Origin: Henriciella pelagia
GTDB taxonomy: Bacteria; Pseudomonadota; Alphaproteobacteria; Caulobacterales; Hyphomonadaceae
Assembly: GCF_002088945.1 (NCBI RefSeq)
Contig: NZ_NCSU01000007.1
Location: 186,001-250,000, forward strand
DNA: 64,000 bases
Direction: 5' to 3'
In this document: piece by piece, positions 12,599-19,984 of the stretch
Numbering within the stretch: position 1 is the stretch's first letter
Layout: each line of letters opens with the position of its first letter
Position numbers and translations under genes: made by a program
The notes under the pieces: model-generated
Database searches by the model: none
Told to the model about the DNA's origin: nothing
Seen by the model: only the letters and a program-made list of their open reading frames with translations

Positions 12599-15529
12599 TT
12601 AGCGCCCCATCGCCTCGCGAATGAGGTCTGACTCGGCCTCGGCCACGATCGCCTCGATGACACTTTCGGAATTGACGCGTTCCTTGCCGACTTCAAGCAT
12701 GACGGGCACGGCGAAAGGGCTGATCCGGTCCAGTTTCTGATGGTCTATCTTGCCGCGAATACGCGTCAGCATGTCGGACAGGCGGCGGATGTCGAGGAGG
12801 CCCGTCGCAGCGTCCTGGCGCGCGGCCTGTAGCAGGATGTGATCCGGCTCATGGCTGCGCAGCACGTCATAGATGAGGTCGGTTGAAAACGTGATCTGGC
12901 GGCCGGTCTTTTCCTTGCCAGGCAGGCGGCGCGCAATGATGCCGGAGATCTGCGCGGCCTGCGCAAAAGTGCGCTTCATCAGCGGGCTCTCATCCAGCCA
13001 TTCCTCGAGATCGTCGCCCAGCATGTCCGGATGGAACAGCGCGTCCATGTCGATGCTGGACATGTCGTCCATTGCCCAGACGGCCATGGCGTATTCCGAC
13101 GCCACAAAGCCCAATGGCTTCGCCCCTGCCCGCTCGAGGCGTCGGGTGAGCAGCATGCCGAGCGTCTGGTGCGCAAGACGGCCTTCAAACGGGTAGGTAA
13201 CGAGGTAGTGCCGGTCCGCGCGCGGGAAAGTCTCGACGAGAAGATGGTCCGGCGGCGGGATTTCGGACTTTTCCTTCTGGATTTCGAACCATTCACGGAC
13301 CTGGTCGGGCAGGCCCTGCCACTGAGCAGGGTCGTGGATCATGTGGCGGACGCGGTCAGCAAGGAAGGTCGTCAGCGGGAACTTGCCGCCATTATAGGTC
13401 GGGATGGCGGGCTTGTCGGTCTGGGCGCGCGTGACCAGCACGTCGAGCTCGGAGATGCCTATGAAGCGCAGGATTTCGCCCGCGAACAAGAACGTGTCGC
13501 CGGGCGTCAGGGTCGAGATGAAGTATTCCTCGATCTCACCCAGCTTGCGACCGGGGCGGATGGCCCGCTGTTCTTGCGCTGCGCTCTTGCCTCCCCCGCC
13601 TGCGGGGGAGGTGGGCGGCGAAGCCGCTCGGAGGGGGGAGCCTCGGGACGCAGCGCCTGATTTTTTGCCACTGCCGTGGCCTTCTCCGCCTCCAATCGAT
13701 CCACTGGATCGATTGGTCTGCTGTGCAGACTGGCTTCGAAGCCCCCTCCGCCCTGCGGGCCCCTCCCCCACTTGTGGGGGAGGATTGGTCGCACTGCGTT
13801 TGCCAACGAAATTCGCCAGCCTGACATTCAGCAGCTGCGCTTCGACGATGGCGCCGACATTCATGCGATGCTGCTGCGCATCGCGGGCGGTGCGCACGCG
13901 CCAGACGCCGTCCTGCATCCGAACAATCCGCTTGAAGCGGTCATAGGTCTTGAGCGCATAGCCGCCGGTCGCGACGAGGTCGACGACACGCTCATAGGAT
14001 TCCCAGTCGAGGGCTTCATAGGGCGCGGCGCGGCGAATTTCGTCGAAGAGCGGTTCCAGCTCGAAGCCCACCCCGCAGGCCCGGCCCATAATGTGCTGCG
14101 CGAGGACATCGAGCGCGCCCTGCCGCATCGGTTCGCCGTCGATCTCTCCGGCTTCGACGGCGGCTTCGGCAGCGCGGCATTCGAGGACTTCGAACCGGTT
14201 GGTTGGCACCAGAAGCGCGCGGGAGGCTTCATCCATGCGGTGATTGGCGCGGCCGATGCGCTGGATGAGGCGGGCGGCGCCCTTGGGCGCGCCCATCTGG
14301 ATGACGAGATCAACCCCGCCCCAGTCAATGCCGAGGTCGAGTGTGGAGGTACAGACAACGCCTTTCAGCGTGCCTTTTGCCATGGCCGCTTCGACCTTGC
14401 GGCGCTGCTCAACGGCGAGCGAGCCATGGTGAAGCGCAATGGGCAGGGCGTCTTCATTGGCCCGCCAGAGCTCCTGAAACAGAAGCTCGGCCTGGCTGCG
14501 CGTATTGACGAAGACGAGCGCCATTTCGGCGGCTTTTATGGCTTCGTAGACTTCCGGGATGGCGAAGCGGCCAGAATGGCCGGACCAGGGGATGCGCTCA
14601 CGCGAGACAAGAATGTCGATATTCGCGCCGACGCCGCCTTCGGCGCGGATGATGTGGACGCCGCGCCCCCTCCGTCCCACAGCCTCTCGGCTGTGGGCCA
14701 CCTCCCCCACATGCGTGGGGGAGGCAAGGACTTCGTCGGTCGTTTGGGCTTTTGCCTCCACCCGCTTGCGGGGGGAGGTGCCCGAAGGGCGGAGGGGGGA
14801 AGCGGCAGTCGCTGTGCTTTGTGGCTCCCCCCTCCGAGCGGCTCCGCCGCCCACCTCCCCCAGGTCTGGGGGAGGCAAGGGACCTGGAGCTTTCCGCACA
14901 TCCAGCCAGTCTGCCAGCAGGCCCGGATCGCGCACGGTGGCCGAGAGGCCAATGAAGCGGCACGTGGGTGCCCATTCAGCGAGGGTGGCGAGGCCAAGCG
15001 AGAGCAGGTCACCGCGCTTGGAGGCCGCGATGGCGTGAACCTCGTCGATGATGACGCATCGGAGGTCCGAAAAGAATTCGTCTGCATGGTCGGACGCAAT
15101 GAACAGGGCGAGTTGTTCGGGCGTGGTGAGCAGGATATCCGGCGGATTGGTGCGCTGGCGCTGGCGCTTCGATTGCGGCGTGTCGCCCGTGCGGGTCTCG
15201 ATGCGGATGTCGAGGCCCATTTCGGCAACGGGGGTATTGAGGTTGCGCTCCACATCGGTGGCGAGGGCTTTCAGCGGAGAGATGTAGAGCGTGTGCAGGG
15301 CCGGGCGTCCGGAGTTCGACTTCGGCTTCCGCTCCAGTTCAATCAGGCTTGCCAGGAACCCCGCCAGCGTCTTGCCGCCGCCCGTGGGGGCGATGAGGAG
15401 GGCACTGTCACCCGCCAGCGCCGTCTCTGTCAGCGCGAGCTGGTGTGGACGCGGCGCCCACCCCCGCCCCTTGAACCAGTCCTCGAACCGGTCCGGTAGC
15501 TGGAATGGGAGGGCAGACGCGTCTGGCAT
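12599..15529 (-). CDS. Ligase-associated DEXH-box DNA helicase (Lhr-like) with two in-frame repeat insertions
   Basis: This 976-aa superfamily 2 helicase has Walker A APTGGGKT (about residue 48), DEVHAI (about 166), LSATV motif III, then a second RecA domain (LVFVNTRSQAELL, STLDLGIDWGGV, QRIGRANHR) and the C-terminal Lhr-type domains (LGEIEEYFISTLTPGDTFLF, PFEGRLAHQTLG). It acts in DNA repair with the MBL exonuclease and ATP-dependent ligase encoded at 17356 and 19985. Two stretches do not belong to the family: residues about 214-288 (linker between RecA domains) and about 580-647 (before LGEIEEYF). Both are Pro/Gly/Arg/Ser-rich and correspond exactly to palindromic repeat clusters in the DNA. 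Without them the protein would be near 835 aa. The frame remains open throughout, so it may still be functional. Confidence 0.93.
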   Translation of the reverse strand: MPDASALPFQLPDRFEDWFKGRGWAPRPHQLALTETALAGDSALLIAPTGGGKTLAGFLASLIELERKPKSNSGRPALHTLYISPLKALATDVERNLNTPVAEMGLDIRIETRTGDTPQSKRQRQRTNPPDILLTTPEQLALFIASDHADEFFSDLRCVIIDEVHAIAASKRGDLLSLGLATLAEWAPTCRFIGLSATVRDPGLLADWLDVRKAPGPLPPPDLGEVGGGAARRGEPQSTATAASPLRPSGTSPRKRVEAKAQTTDEVLASPTHVGEVAHSREAVGRRGRGVHIIRAEGGVGANIDILVSRERIPWSGHSGRFAIPEVYEAIKAAEMALVFVNTRSQAELLFQELWRANEDALPIALHHGSLAVEQRRKVEAAMAKGTLKGVVCTSTLDLGIDWGGVDLVIQMGAPKGAARLIQRIGRANHRMDEASRALLVPTNRFEVLECRAAEAAVEAGEIDGEPMRQGALDVLAQHIMGRACGVGFELEPLFDEIRRAAPYEALDWESYERVVDLVATGGYALKTYDRFKRIVRMQDGVWRVRTARDAQQHRMNVGAIVEAQLLNVRLANFVGKRSATNPPPQVGEGPAGRRGLRSQSAQQTNRSSGSIGGGEGHGSGKKSGAASRGSPLRAASPPTSPAGGGGKSAAQEQRAIRPGRKLGEIEEYFISTLTPGDTFLFAGEILRFIGISELDVLVTRAQTDKPAIPTYNGGKFPLTTFLADRVRHMIHDPAQWQGLPDQVREWFEIQKEKSEIPPPDHLLVETFPRADRHYLVTYPFEGRLAHQTLGMLLTRRLERAGAKPLGFVASEYAMAVWAMDDMSSIDMDALFHPDMLGDDLEEWLDESPLMKRTFAQAAQISGIIARRLPGKEKTGRQITFSTDLIYDVLRSHEPDHILLQAARQDAATGLLDIRRLSDMLTRIRGKIDHQKLDRISPFAVPVMLEVGKERVNSESVIEAIVAEAESDLIREAMGR
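13588..13642 (-). repeat. Class A palindromic element 1 (reverse), inside helicase gene
   Basis: On the + strand the order is GCCTCCCCC-GCCTGC-GGGGGAGGTG, then GGCGGCGAAGCC, then CGGAGGGGGGAG, which is the reverse of the class A consensus CCCCTCCG...CACCTCCCCC...GGGGGAGG. It has two nested hairpins. It is translated as part of helicase residues about 630-647 and lies about 98 bp from element 2, in opposite orientation. Confidence 0.85.
13741..13785 (+). repeat. Class A palindromic element 2 (forward), inside helicase gene
   Basis: GCCCCCTCCG-CCCTGCGGGC-CCCTCCCCC-ACTTGT-GGGGGAGG, in forward orientation. The 98 bp between elements 1 and 2 hold a separate perfect inverted repeat, CCAATCGATCC-ACT-GGATCGATTGG (about 13694-13718), not seen elsewhere in the window. 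Together they add about 67 codons to the helicase gene. Confidence 0.85.
14665..14728 (+). repeat. Class A palindromic element 3 (forward), inside helicase gene
   Basis: GCCCCCTCCG, then the hairpin TCCCACAGC-CTCTCG-GCTGTGGG, then CCACCTCCCCC-ACATGC-GTGGGGGAGGCAAGG. It is one of three class A copies in alternating orientation that make up the first in-frame insertion in the helicase gene. Confidence 0.88.
14753..14803 (-). repeat. Class A palindromic element 4 (reverse), inside helicase gene
   Basis: GCCTCCACCCGCTTGCGGGG then GGAGGTGCCCGAAGGGCGGA, then a G-run; this is the reverse orientation of class A. It follows element 3 after about 24 bp, the same spacing and order (forward, then reverse) as elements 6 and 7 at 31.7 kb. 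Confidence 0.87.
14823..14880 (+). repeat. Class A palindromic element 5 (forward), inside helicase gene
   Basis: GGCTCCCCCCTCCGAGCGGC, then TCCGCCGCCCACCTCCCCCA, GGTCTGGGGGAGGCAAGG. Forward orientation, about 20 bp beyond element 4, completing the forward-reverse-forward cluster. The helicase reading frame passes through all three copies without a stop. Confidence 0.88.
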
Positions 15530-15619
15530 GGCTCAAGAGATAGTGCATGTCCGCTGGCTTAGCGATGGTCCGCCCGACCCTTTCAGATGGGGAGGGGGAT
15601 CGCGGCGTCGCGTGTTCCG

Positions 15620-15706
15620 GCCTCGTGGTTCGACTTCGCTCACCATGAGGCCTTCGTTTAGCTTTCACGAAAGCGCTCATCCTGAGCGACGTCGAAGGAC
15701 GAGCGC
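15620..15706. repeat. Class B tandem hairpin repeat
   Basis: In the gap of about 240 bp upstream of the helicase gene are two adjacent imperfect hairpins. The first is GGCCTCGTGGTT ... CACCATGAGGCC (15620-15652). The second is AGCGCTCATCCT ... AGGACGAGCGCT (15672-15707). A degenerate CT/GGGG-rich palindrome (15733-15768) completes the gap. No gene is visible. The class resembles repeats scattered widely in Hyphomonadaceae and related genomes. Confidence 0.7.
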
Positions 15707-15770
15707 TTCAGGCATACTAACCGCGGCTTACGCCCCCTCACCTCTGGGGAGGGCCGGGGTGGGGCGCAGC

Positions 15771-17243
15771 CTAGTCGCGCTGGCGTTCCAGGTCAGAGGC
15801 AGCCGTCTGGGCGGCGAGCATGTCGGAGGTTGCCATGTCGATGCTGGAGAGCACGTCGCGGGTGAAGGCGACGATGTCAAAGCCTTCCTGACCGGCAACG
15901 TCGAAGCCGCGGCGCACGATCACGATATCGAGCGATGGCACGATGACCAGGTACTGGCCGCGATTGCCAATGCCCGCATAGGTGTCACTCGGAATGCCCG
16001 GAAAACGGTCCAGCAGCCAGAAACTCGCGCCATAGCCAAACGAGCCGGGGTCGGTGCGGTCCGGCTGGGCCGCGCCAGGTCTTCTGACAAAGTCCACAAA
16101 GCCCTGCGGGAGGATGCGCTCGCCAGCCCAGTAGCCGTCCTGGATGTAGAGCTGGCCGAGGCGGGCCATGTCGCGGGCGGTCATCCAGACCTGGGAGGAG
16201 GAGACGAAATCGCCGCCCCAGTCAGTTTCCAGCGTGGTGTTCAGCGCACCGATCTTGTGCAGCAGCGCCTCATAGGGAAAACGCCAGTAACGCTGGTCGT
16301 CCTTCATCGTCTCACGCAGGCCGCGCATGGCGGCAAGCGTGTCGTAATTGGAATATTTGAAACGCTCGCCCGGGGTGACTTCCAGCGGGTTGGTGAGTGC
16401 GGTGTCGACAACGCGGGCGCCGCCGAAATAGGTACGGTCGGTGCGGCTGCCGGTGACGCCGGAATCAAGACCACTCGCCATCTGAAGCGTATCGCGCAGA
16501 GTGATGTTGCGGCGCGGATCGCCACCAGCGGTCCAGTTCTCGACAAGGGCCGGATAGTCGAGATCCATCATGCCCTGCTCGAGGGCAGCGCCAATGATGG
16601 TCGCGGTGAGGGATTTAGCCACCGACCAGGTGCGCTGCGGCGTCTCGGCATCCATGCCGCGGCCATAACGCTCGGCCATGACCTGCCCGTCCTTGACGAT
16701 GACCACGGCGCTTGTGCGGTTGCCGCGGCCATAGGTATTGCCGTCGAAGGCGAAGTTTACCGGCGCTTCGAGACGGACATTGTAGAAGGTCGGATCGACC
16801 AGCTGCACATCTGAACCAATTGCGGTGGACACATCATTCGCCTGACGCGGCACCGGTCCGCCAAAGCGTGGCAGCCAGTCTTCGGCGCTCGGATCGGCCC
16901 CGATTGGCAGGAGCGAGCAGCCGAGACCATCACGCCAGACAGCGATGCGGGGCGGCTCACCGCGTTCATAGCGGACTGCGACAGTGCGGTTACGGTCATT
17001 GATGCTCGGCTCCGAGGTCGAGCGCATGGGCTTGCGGTAGTCGACATAGATGCCATCCAGCTCATTGAACTCGATCTCATTCAGGGACTTGCCCGCCGTG
17101 AAGGTAGCCGAGCAGGTGAACAGCGCCTTGTAGCCTGCGGCCAGCGCGTTCTGCATGATTTCGGTGTCGCCGCCTTCCTGGGCGCTTGCGAGGGTCGGGG
17201 TGAGCAGGGCTGCTGCCATGACAGGCGCAATCAGTCGTCTCAT
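15771..17243 (-). CDS. Secreted serine hydrolase, beta-lactamase class C / esterase fold
   Basis: This 490-aa protein begins with a signal peptide (MRRLIAPVMAAALLTPTLASA). Its C-terminal two thirds form a class C beta-lactamase-like domain: the SxxK motif is SVAK at Ser207-Lys210, followed by YSNYD as the YxN motif and GIGNRGQYL near the position of the third motif. The N-terminal 150 residues are a family-specific extension. Members are usually esterases or peptidases of unknown substrate rather than true beta-lactamases. The ATG at 17243 is chosen because it opens the signal peptide; the frame is open to 17393. It sits between the helicase and exonuclease genes without an evident functional link. 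Confidence 0.88.
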   Translation of the reverse strand: MRRLIAPVMAAALLTPTLASAQEGGDTEIMQNALAAGYKALFTCSATFTAGKSLNEIEFNELDGIYVDYRKPMRSTSEPSINDRNRTVAVRYERGEPPRIAVWRDGLGCSLLPIGADPSAEDWLPRFGGPVPRQANDVSTAIGSDVQLVDPTFYNVRLEAPVNFAFDGNTYGRGNRTSAVVIVKDGQVMAERYGRGMDAETPQRTWSVAKSLTATIIGAALEQGMMDLDYPALVENWTAGGDPRRNITLRDTLQMASGLDSGVTGSRTDRTYFGGARVVDTALTNPLEVTPGERFKYSNYDTLAAMRGLRETMKDDQRYWRFPYEALLHKIGALNTTLETDWGGDFVSSSQVWMTARDMARLGQLYIQDGYWAGERILPQGFVDFVRRPGAAQPDRTDPGSFGYGASFWLLDRFPGIPSDTYAGIGNRGQYLVIVPSLDIVIVRRGFDVAGQEGFDIVAFTRDVLSSIDMATSDMLAAQTAASDLERQRD

Positions 17244-17355
17244 GATCGAAAGGCTCCATAGTGATCGGGTATTTTTGACGCTCATCTGTTTCCCATGATG
17301 ACAAGGCAGAAACATGGCAGTCAAAACCGGTGCCCTTAAGCCTATATGAAGAGGC

Positions 17356-18387
17356 ATGATCAGACCCGACCTGCTGCTCTGCCCCACACCCAAGGGGCTC
17401 TACTGCCCGCCGGGCGATTTCTATATCGATCCGGTTCGCGGCGCAGTGGACAGGGCGGTCGTCACCCACGGCCATGCCGACCATGCGCGGGCAGGGCATG
17501 GATCGGTGCTCGCAACGCCCGAGACGCTGGCCATCATGGCGGCGCGCTATGGTGACGCGTTCGCAAAGCAGACGCAGGCCATCGAATATGGCGAAACCGT
17601 CGAGGTGAACGGCGTTACGGTCTGGATGTCGCCTGCAGGCCATGTCCTCGGTTCAGCGCAGGTCGTGGTGGAGTGGAAAGGCCTGCGCATGGTCTGCACC
17701 GGCGACTATAAGCGCCGCCGCGACCCGACCTGCCGCGGCTTCGAACCGGTTGAGGGAACACATGTCTTCATTTCTGAAGCGACCTTCGGCCTGCCGGTCT
17801 TCAAACATCCGGACGATGCCGGAGAGATTGCGAAACTGCTCGACAGCGTCCGCAACTTTCCCGAGCGCACCCATCTTGTCGGCGTCTATGCGCTCGGCAA
17901 GGCGCAGCGGGTCATCAAGCTGATCCGCGAGGCGGGCTATTCAGACACGCTCTACATTCACGGCGCGCTGGAGAAGTTGTGCAGTCTGTATGAAGACCAC
18001 GGCGTTTCACTGGGACCGCTGGAGACCGCAACGCTCGACACGAAAGAACGCGGCGCGCAGGAGCGGTTTCGCGGCAAGATCGTGCTCGGCCCGCCCTCCT
18101 CCTTTCACGACAAATGGGGGCGTCGCTTTCCCGACCCCTTGCCCTGCTTTGCAAGCGGCTGGATGGGCGTGCGGCAGAGGGCAAAACAGTCCGGCGTCGA
18201 ACTGCCGCTGATCATTTCAGACCATGCCGACTGGGACGAGCTGACGGACACTGTGCGCGAGGTCGACCCGGAGGAGCTCTGGATCACGCATGGGCGCGAG
18301 GACGCGCTGGTGCGCTGGGCGGAGCTGGAAGGGCGCAAGGCACGTCCACTGAGGCTTGTCGGATACGAAGACGAAAATCTGGATTAG
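17356..18387 (+). CDS. Ligase-associated DNA exonuclease (metallo-beta-lactamase fold)
   Basis: This 343-aa beta-CASP/metallo-beta-lactamase protein has the metal-binding THGHADHARAGHG motif (HxHxDH) near residues 38-50, the AGHVLGSAQ histidine, CTGDYKRRRDPT with the aspartate, and C-terminal SDHADWDEL and WITHGRE motifs. Proteins of this type are encoded with the Lhr-like helicase and an ATP-dependent ligase and are believed to process DNA ends. Here the helicase (12599-15529) is divergent on one side and the ligase (19985) lies downstream on the same strand, with three unrelated genes between. No signal peptide, as expected for a DNA repair protein. Confidence 0.92.
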   Translation: MIRPDLLLCPTPKGLYCPPGDFYIDPVRGAVDRAVVTHGHADHARAGHGSVLATPETLAIMAARYGDAFAKQTQAIEYGETVEVNGVTVWMSPAGHVLGSAQVVVEWKGLRMVCTGDYKRRRDPTCRGFEPVEGTHVFISEATFGLPVFKHPDDAGEIAKLLDSVRNFPERTHLVGVYALGKAQRVIKLIREAGYSDTLYIHGALEKLCSLYEDHGVSLGPLETATLDTKERGAQERFRGKIVLGPPSSFHDKWGRRFPDPLPCFASGWMGVRQRAKQSGVELPLIISDHADWDELTDTVREVDPEELWITHGREDALVRWAELEGRKARPLRLVGYEDENLD

Positions 18388-18468
18388 GGGTGGGGAAGCG
18401 CCAGAACAGCCATTAGGAAAATTCGCGTCCCAGGTGCATATTCTGCCTGCTGGAGGGTGGAGACCCGA

Positions 18469-18807
18469 ATGAGACTGATCATCCCTGGACTGATTGCCAT
18501 TGTCGGCCTTGCCGCCTGTCAGGGTGCCAGATGCGCCGAAACCACACCGACCCTGTTAACCGCACGCAAACCCGTCATCACGACGAACCAGGCCGAAGAA
18601 GTGGCCCTTAACGAAGTCTATGCCCGCCATCCGACACGGGCGCTGGTCGATATCGTGACCGCCACACGGCGCTCCGTGCGGCCAGGCGTCTTTGATGTTC
18701 ATGTCGAGATGACCGGTTCGCCTGAGGCGCGAGCGATCTATGATGTCGTGATTAGCGAAGGCGCGGACGGTGAGCTGGTGGTGAGTGGCTTCACCAAGGT
18801 TCAATAA
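18469..18807 (+). CDS. Small hypothetical lipoprotein
   Basis: The 112-aa product has a lipoprotein signal peptide with lipobox LAAC (MRLIIPGLIAIVGLAAC). The mature part is about 95 aa with one likely domain: an N-terminal helix (TNQAEEVALNEVYARHP) and a beta-rich half (VDIVTATRRSVRPGVFDVHV, IYDVVISEG). The ATG at 18469 is preceded by GGAGGGTGGAG; the GTG at 18457 would disrupt this. No family is recognised. It lies between the exonuclease and ligase genes on the same strand. Confidence 0.72.
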   Translation: MRLIIPGLIAIVGLAACQGARCAETTPTLLTARKPVITTNQAEEVALNEVYARHPTRALVDIVTATRRSVRPGVFDVHVEMTGSPEARAIYDVVISEGADGELVVSGFTKVQ

Positions 18808-18828
18808 TCCTCTGCTAGTCCGGTGAGA

Positions 18829-19527
18829 ATGAGACCGGCTGAGAATTATCGCGCCCTCAATCCAAACCTGCTGATTGCGACGATCAGCCGGTTGCTGTCA
18901 CGCGTCGAAGAGCGGTTTCCCGACCGCGGCATTAGCGGCGTCTGCCAGCAATTGTGCGAACTCGCACCGGATGTTGTCCAGACGGCGACGACACTCAGCA
19001 AGCCGAACCTGTTACTACGCGGGGCAGTGTTCCTGGTGATCGCGGTCGGGATTGCTCTGGTCGCGCGTCTGTTCTGGCTGCTTGAACTCGATGGCATTGA
19101 CACAGAAGCGTTTCGTTTCTTCGAAGGCCTCGAAGCTCTGATCAATGTCGTCATCTTGTCTGGTGCCGGCATCTGGTTCCTGCTTTCGCTGGAAACGCGC
19201 ATGAAGCGCAGCGCCGCACTGAAGCGGCTGCATGAGCTGCGCTCGATCGCGCATGTGATCGATACGCATCAGCTGACCAAGACCCCGGTCGCCATCCTGG
19301 AAGGCGGGGACCGGACAGTCTCCAGCCCGGAACGGTCGCTGACCCCCTTCGAGCTTCGCCGGTATCTCGACTATTGCAGTGAGATGCTGTCGCTGGCCGG
19401 CAAGCTCGCCGCGCTCTATCTTGCGCATTCGCGCGACAGCGTGGTGATCCAGGCCGTGAATGAGATTGAAGAGCTGACCAGCGACCTGTCGCGGAAGATC
19501 TGGCAAAAGATTTCAGTGATGGCCTAG
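18829..19527 (+). CDS. Hypothetical protein with two central transmembrane helices
   Basis: The protein of about 232 aa has two hydrophobic helices (near residues 67-90, LRGAVFLVIAVGIALVARLFWLL-type, and near 107-125, LINVVILSGAGIWFLLSLE) flanked by soluble helical regions. The C-terminal part (YLDYCSEMLSLAGKLAALYL, AVNEIEELTSDLSRKIWQKI) looks like a helical bundle. GTG at 18823 and ATG at 18829 are equally possible; the ATG is reported. The family is not recognised. Its end overlaps the convergent thioesterase gene by four bases. Confidence 0.7.
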   Translation: MRPAENYRALNPNLLIATISRLLSRVEERFPDRGISGVCQQLCELAPDVVQTATTLSKPNLLLRGAVFLVIAVGIALVARLFWLLELDGIDTEAFRFFEGLEALINVVILSGAGIWFLLSLETRMKRSAALKRLHELRSIAHVIDTHQLTKTPVAILEGGDRTVSSPERSLTPFELRRYLDYCSEMLSLAGKLAALYLAHSRDSVVIQAVNEIEELTSDLSRKIWQKISVMA

Positions 19528-19955
19528 TGCCGTTTCACGATCTTGAAGGTCGCGCTGGCACGGGCGATTGGTTCATTGTCGGCGAGGACCAGCGCGGCGG
19601 TGAAACAGAGCGAACCGCCGGTTTTCACGAAATGTGTATCGACTTCGAGCCATTGGCCGATCTGGCCGGAGCCGATGAAGTCAGTATTGAGACTGACCGT
19701 GACAAGGCCGCCGACATCGCTGCGGCCTTCGGCCTTCAGGACTTCGCCCGTGCTGAGGCCCATGGAATTGTCGGCGAGCGCCGCGATCAGGCCGCCATGC
19801 GCGAAGCCGCGCGAATTACAATGGGACTCGGCAATCCGCAGGCCGATAAGGAGCTTGCGGTCGGCGCGTCTGGAATAGAGCGGCTCCCACGGATCGGTGA
19901 AGCCGGACTGTTTGAAATGCGGCGCATAGCCGGCGGGCATGTCCATGGCTGTCAT
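19524..19955 (-). CDS. PaaI-family hot-dog thioesterase
   Basis: This 143-aa hot-dog protein has the PaaI-type motif RGFAHGGLIAALADNSMG, followed by GLVTVSLNTDFIGSG and a terminal FTAALVLADNEPIARASATF strand. Members hydrolyse small or aromatic acyl-CoA thioesters; the substrate is not defined. The ATG at 19955 follows GGAGAGGG eight bases upstream, so the GTG at 19964 is less likely. It is divergent from the DNA ligase gene, with only about 30 bp between the two start codons, so their promoters must overlap or lie inside the genes. Confidence 0.85.
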   Translation of the reverse strand: MTAMDMPAGYAPHFKQSGFTDPWEPLYSRRADRKLLIGLRIAESHCNSRGFAHGGLIAALADNSMGLSTGEVLKAEGRSDVGGLVTVSLNTDFIGSGQIGQWLEVDTHFVKTGGSLCFTAALVLADNEPIARASATFKIVKRH

Positions 19956-19984
19956 TGTTCGCACCCTCTCCTATCTATTGCTGA

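Noticed and set aside
13588-14887. Possible CRISPR array or tandem repeat in the helicase gene
   Set aside because: The copies alternate in orientation and spacing is irregular, so it is not a CRISPR array; no cas gene is present.
13676-15499. Open frame of 607 codons on the + strand over the helicase gene
   Set aside because: It is antisense to the helicase. The absence of stops reflects GC-rich codons and the palindromes, which are open in both directions.
13588-15529. Helicase as a pseudogene
   Set aside because: Despite the insertions the frame is intact from start to stop and all helicase motifs are kept, so it is called as a CDS.
15771-17243. Beta-lactamase (resistance gene)
   Set aside because: The third motif and N-terminal extension are those of esterase-like relatives; there is no AmpR or mobile context.
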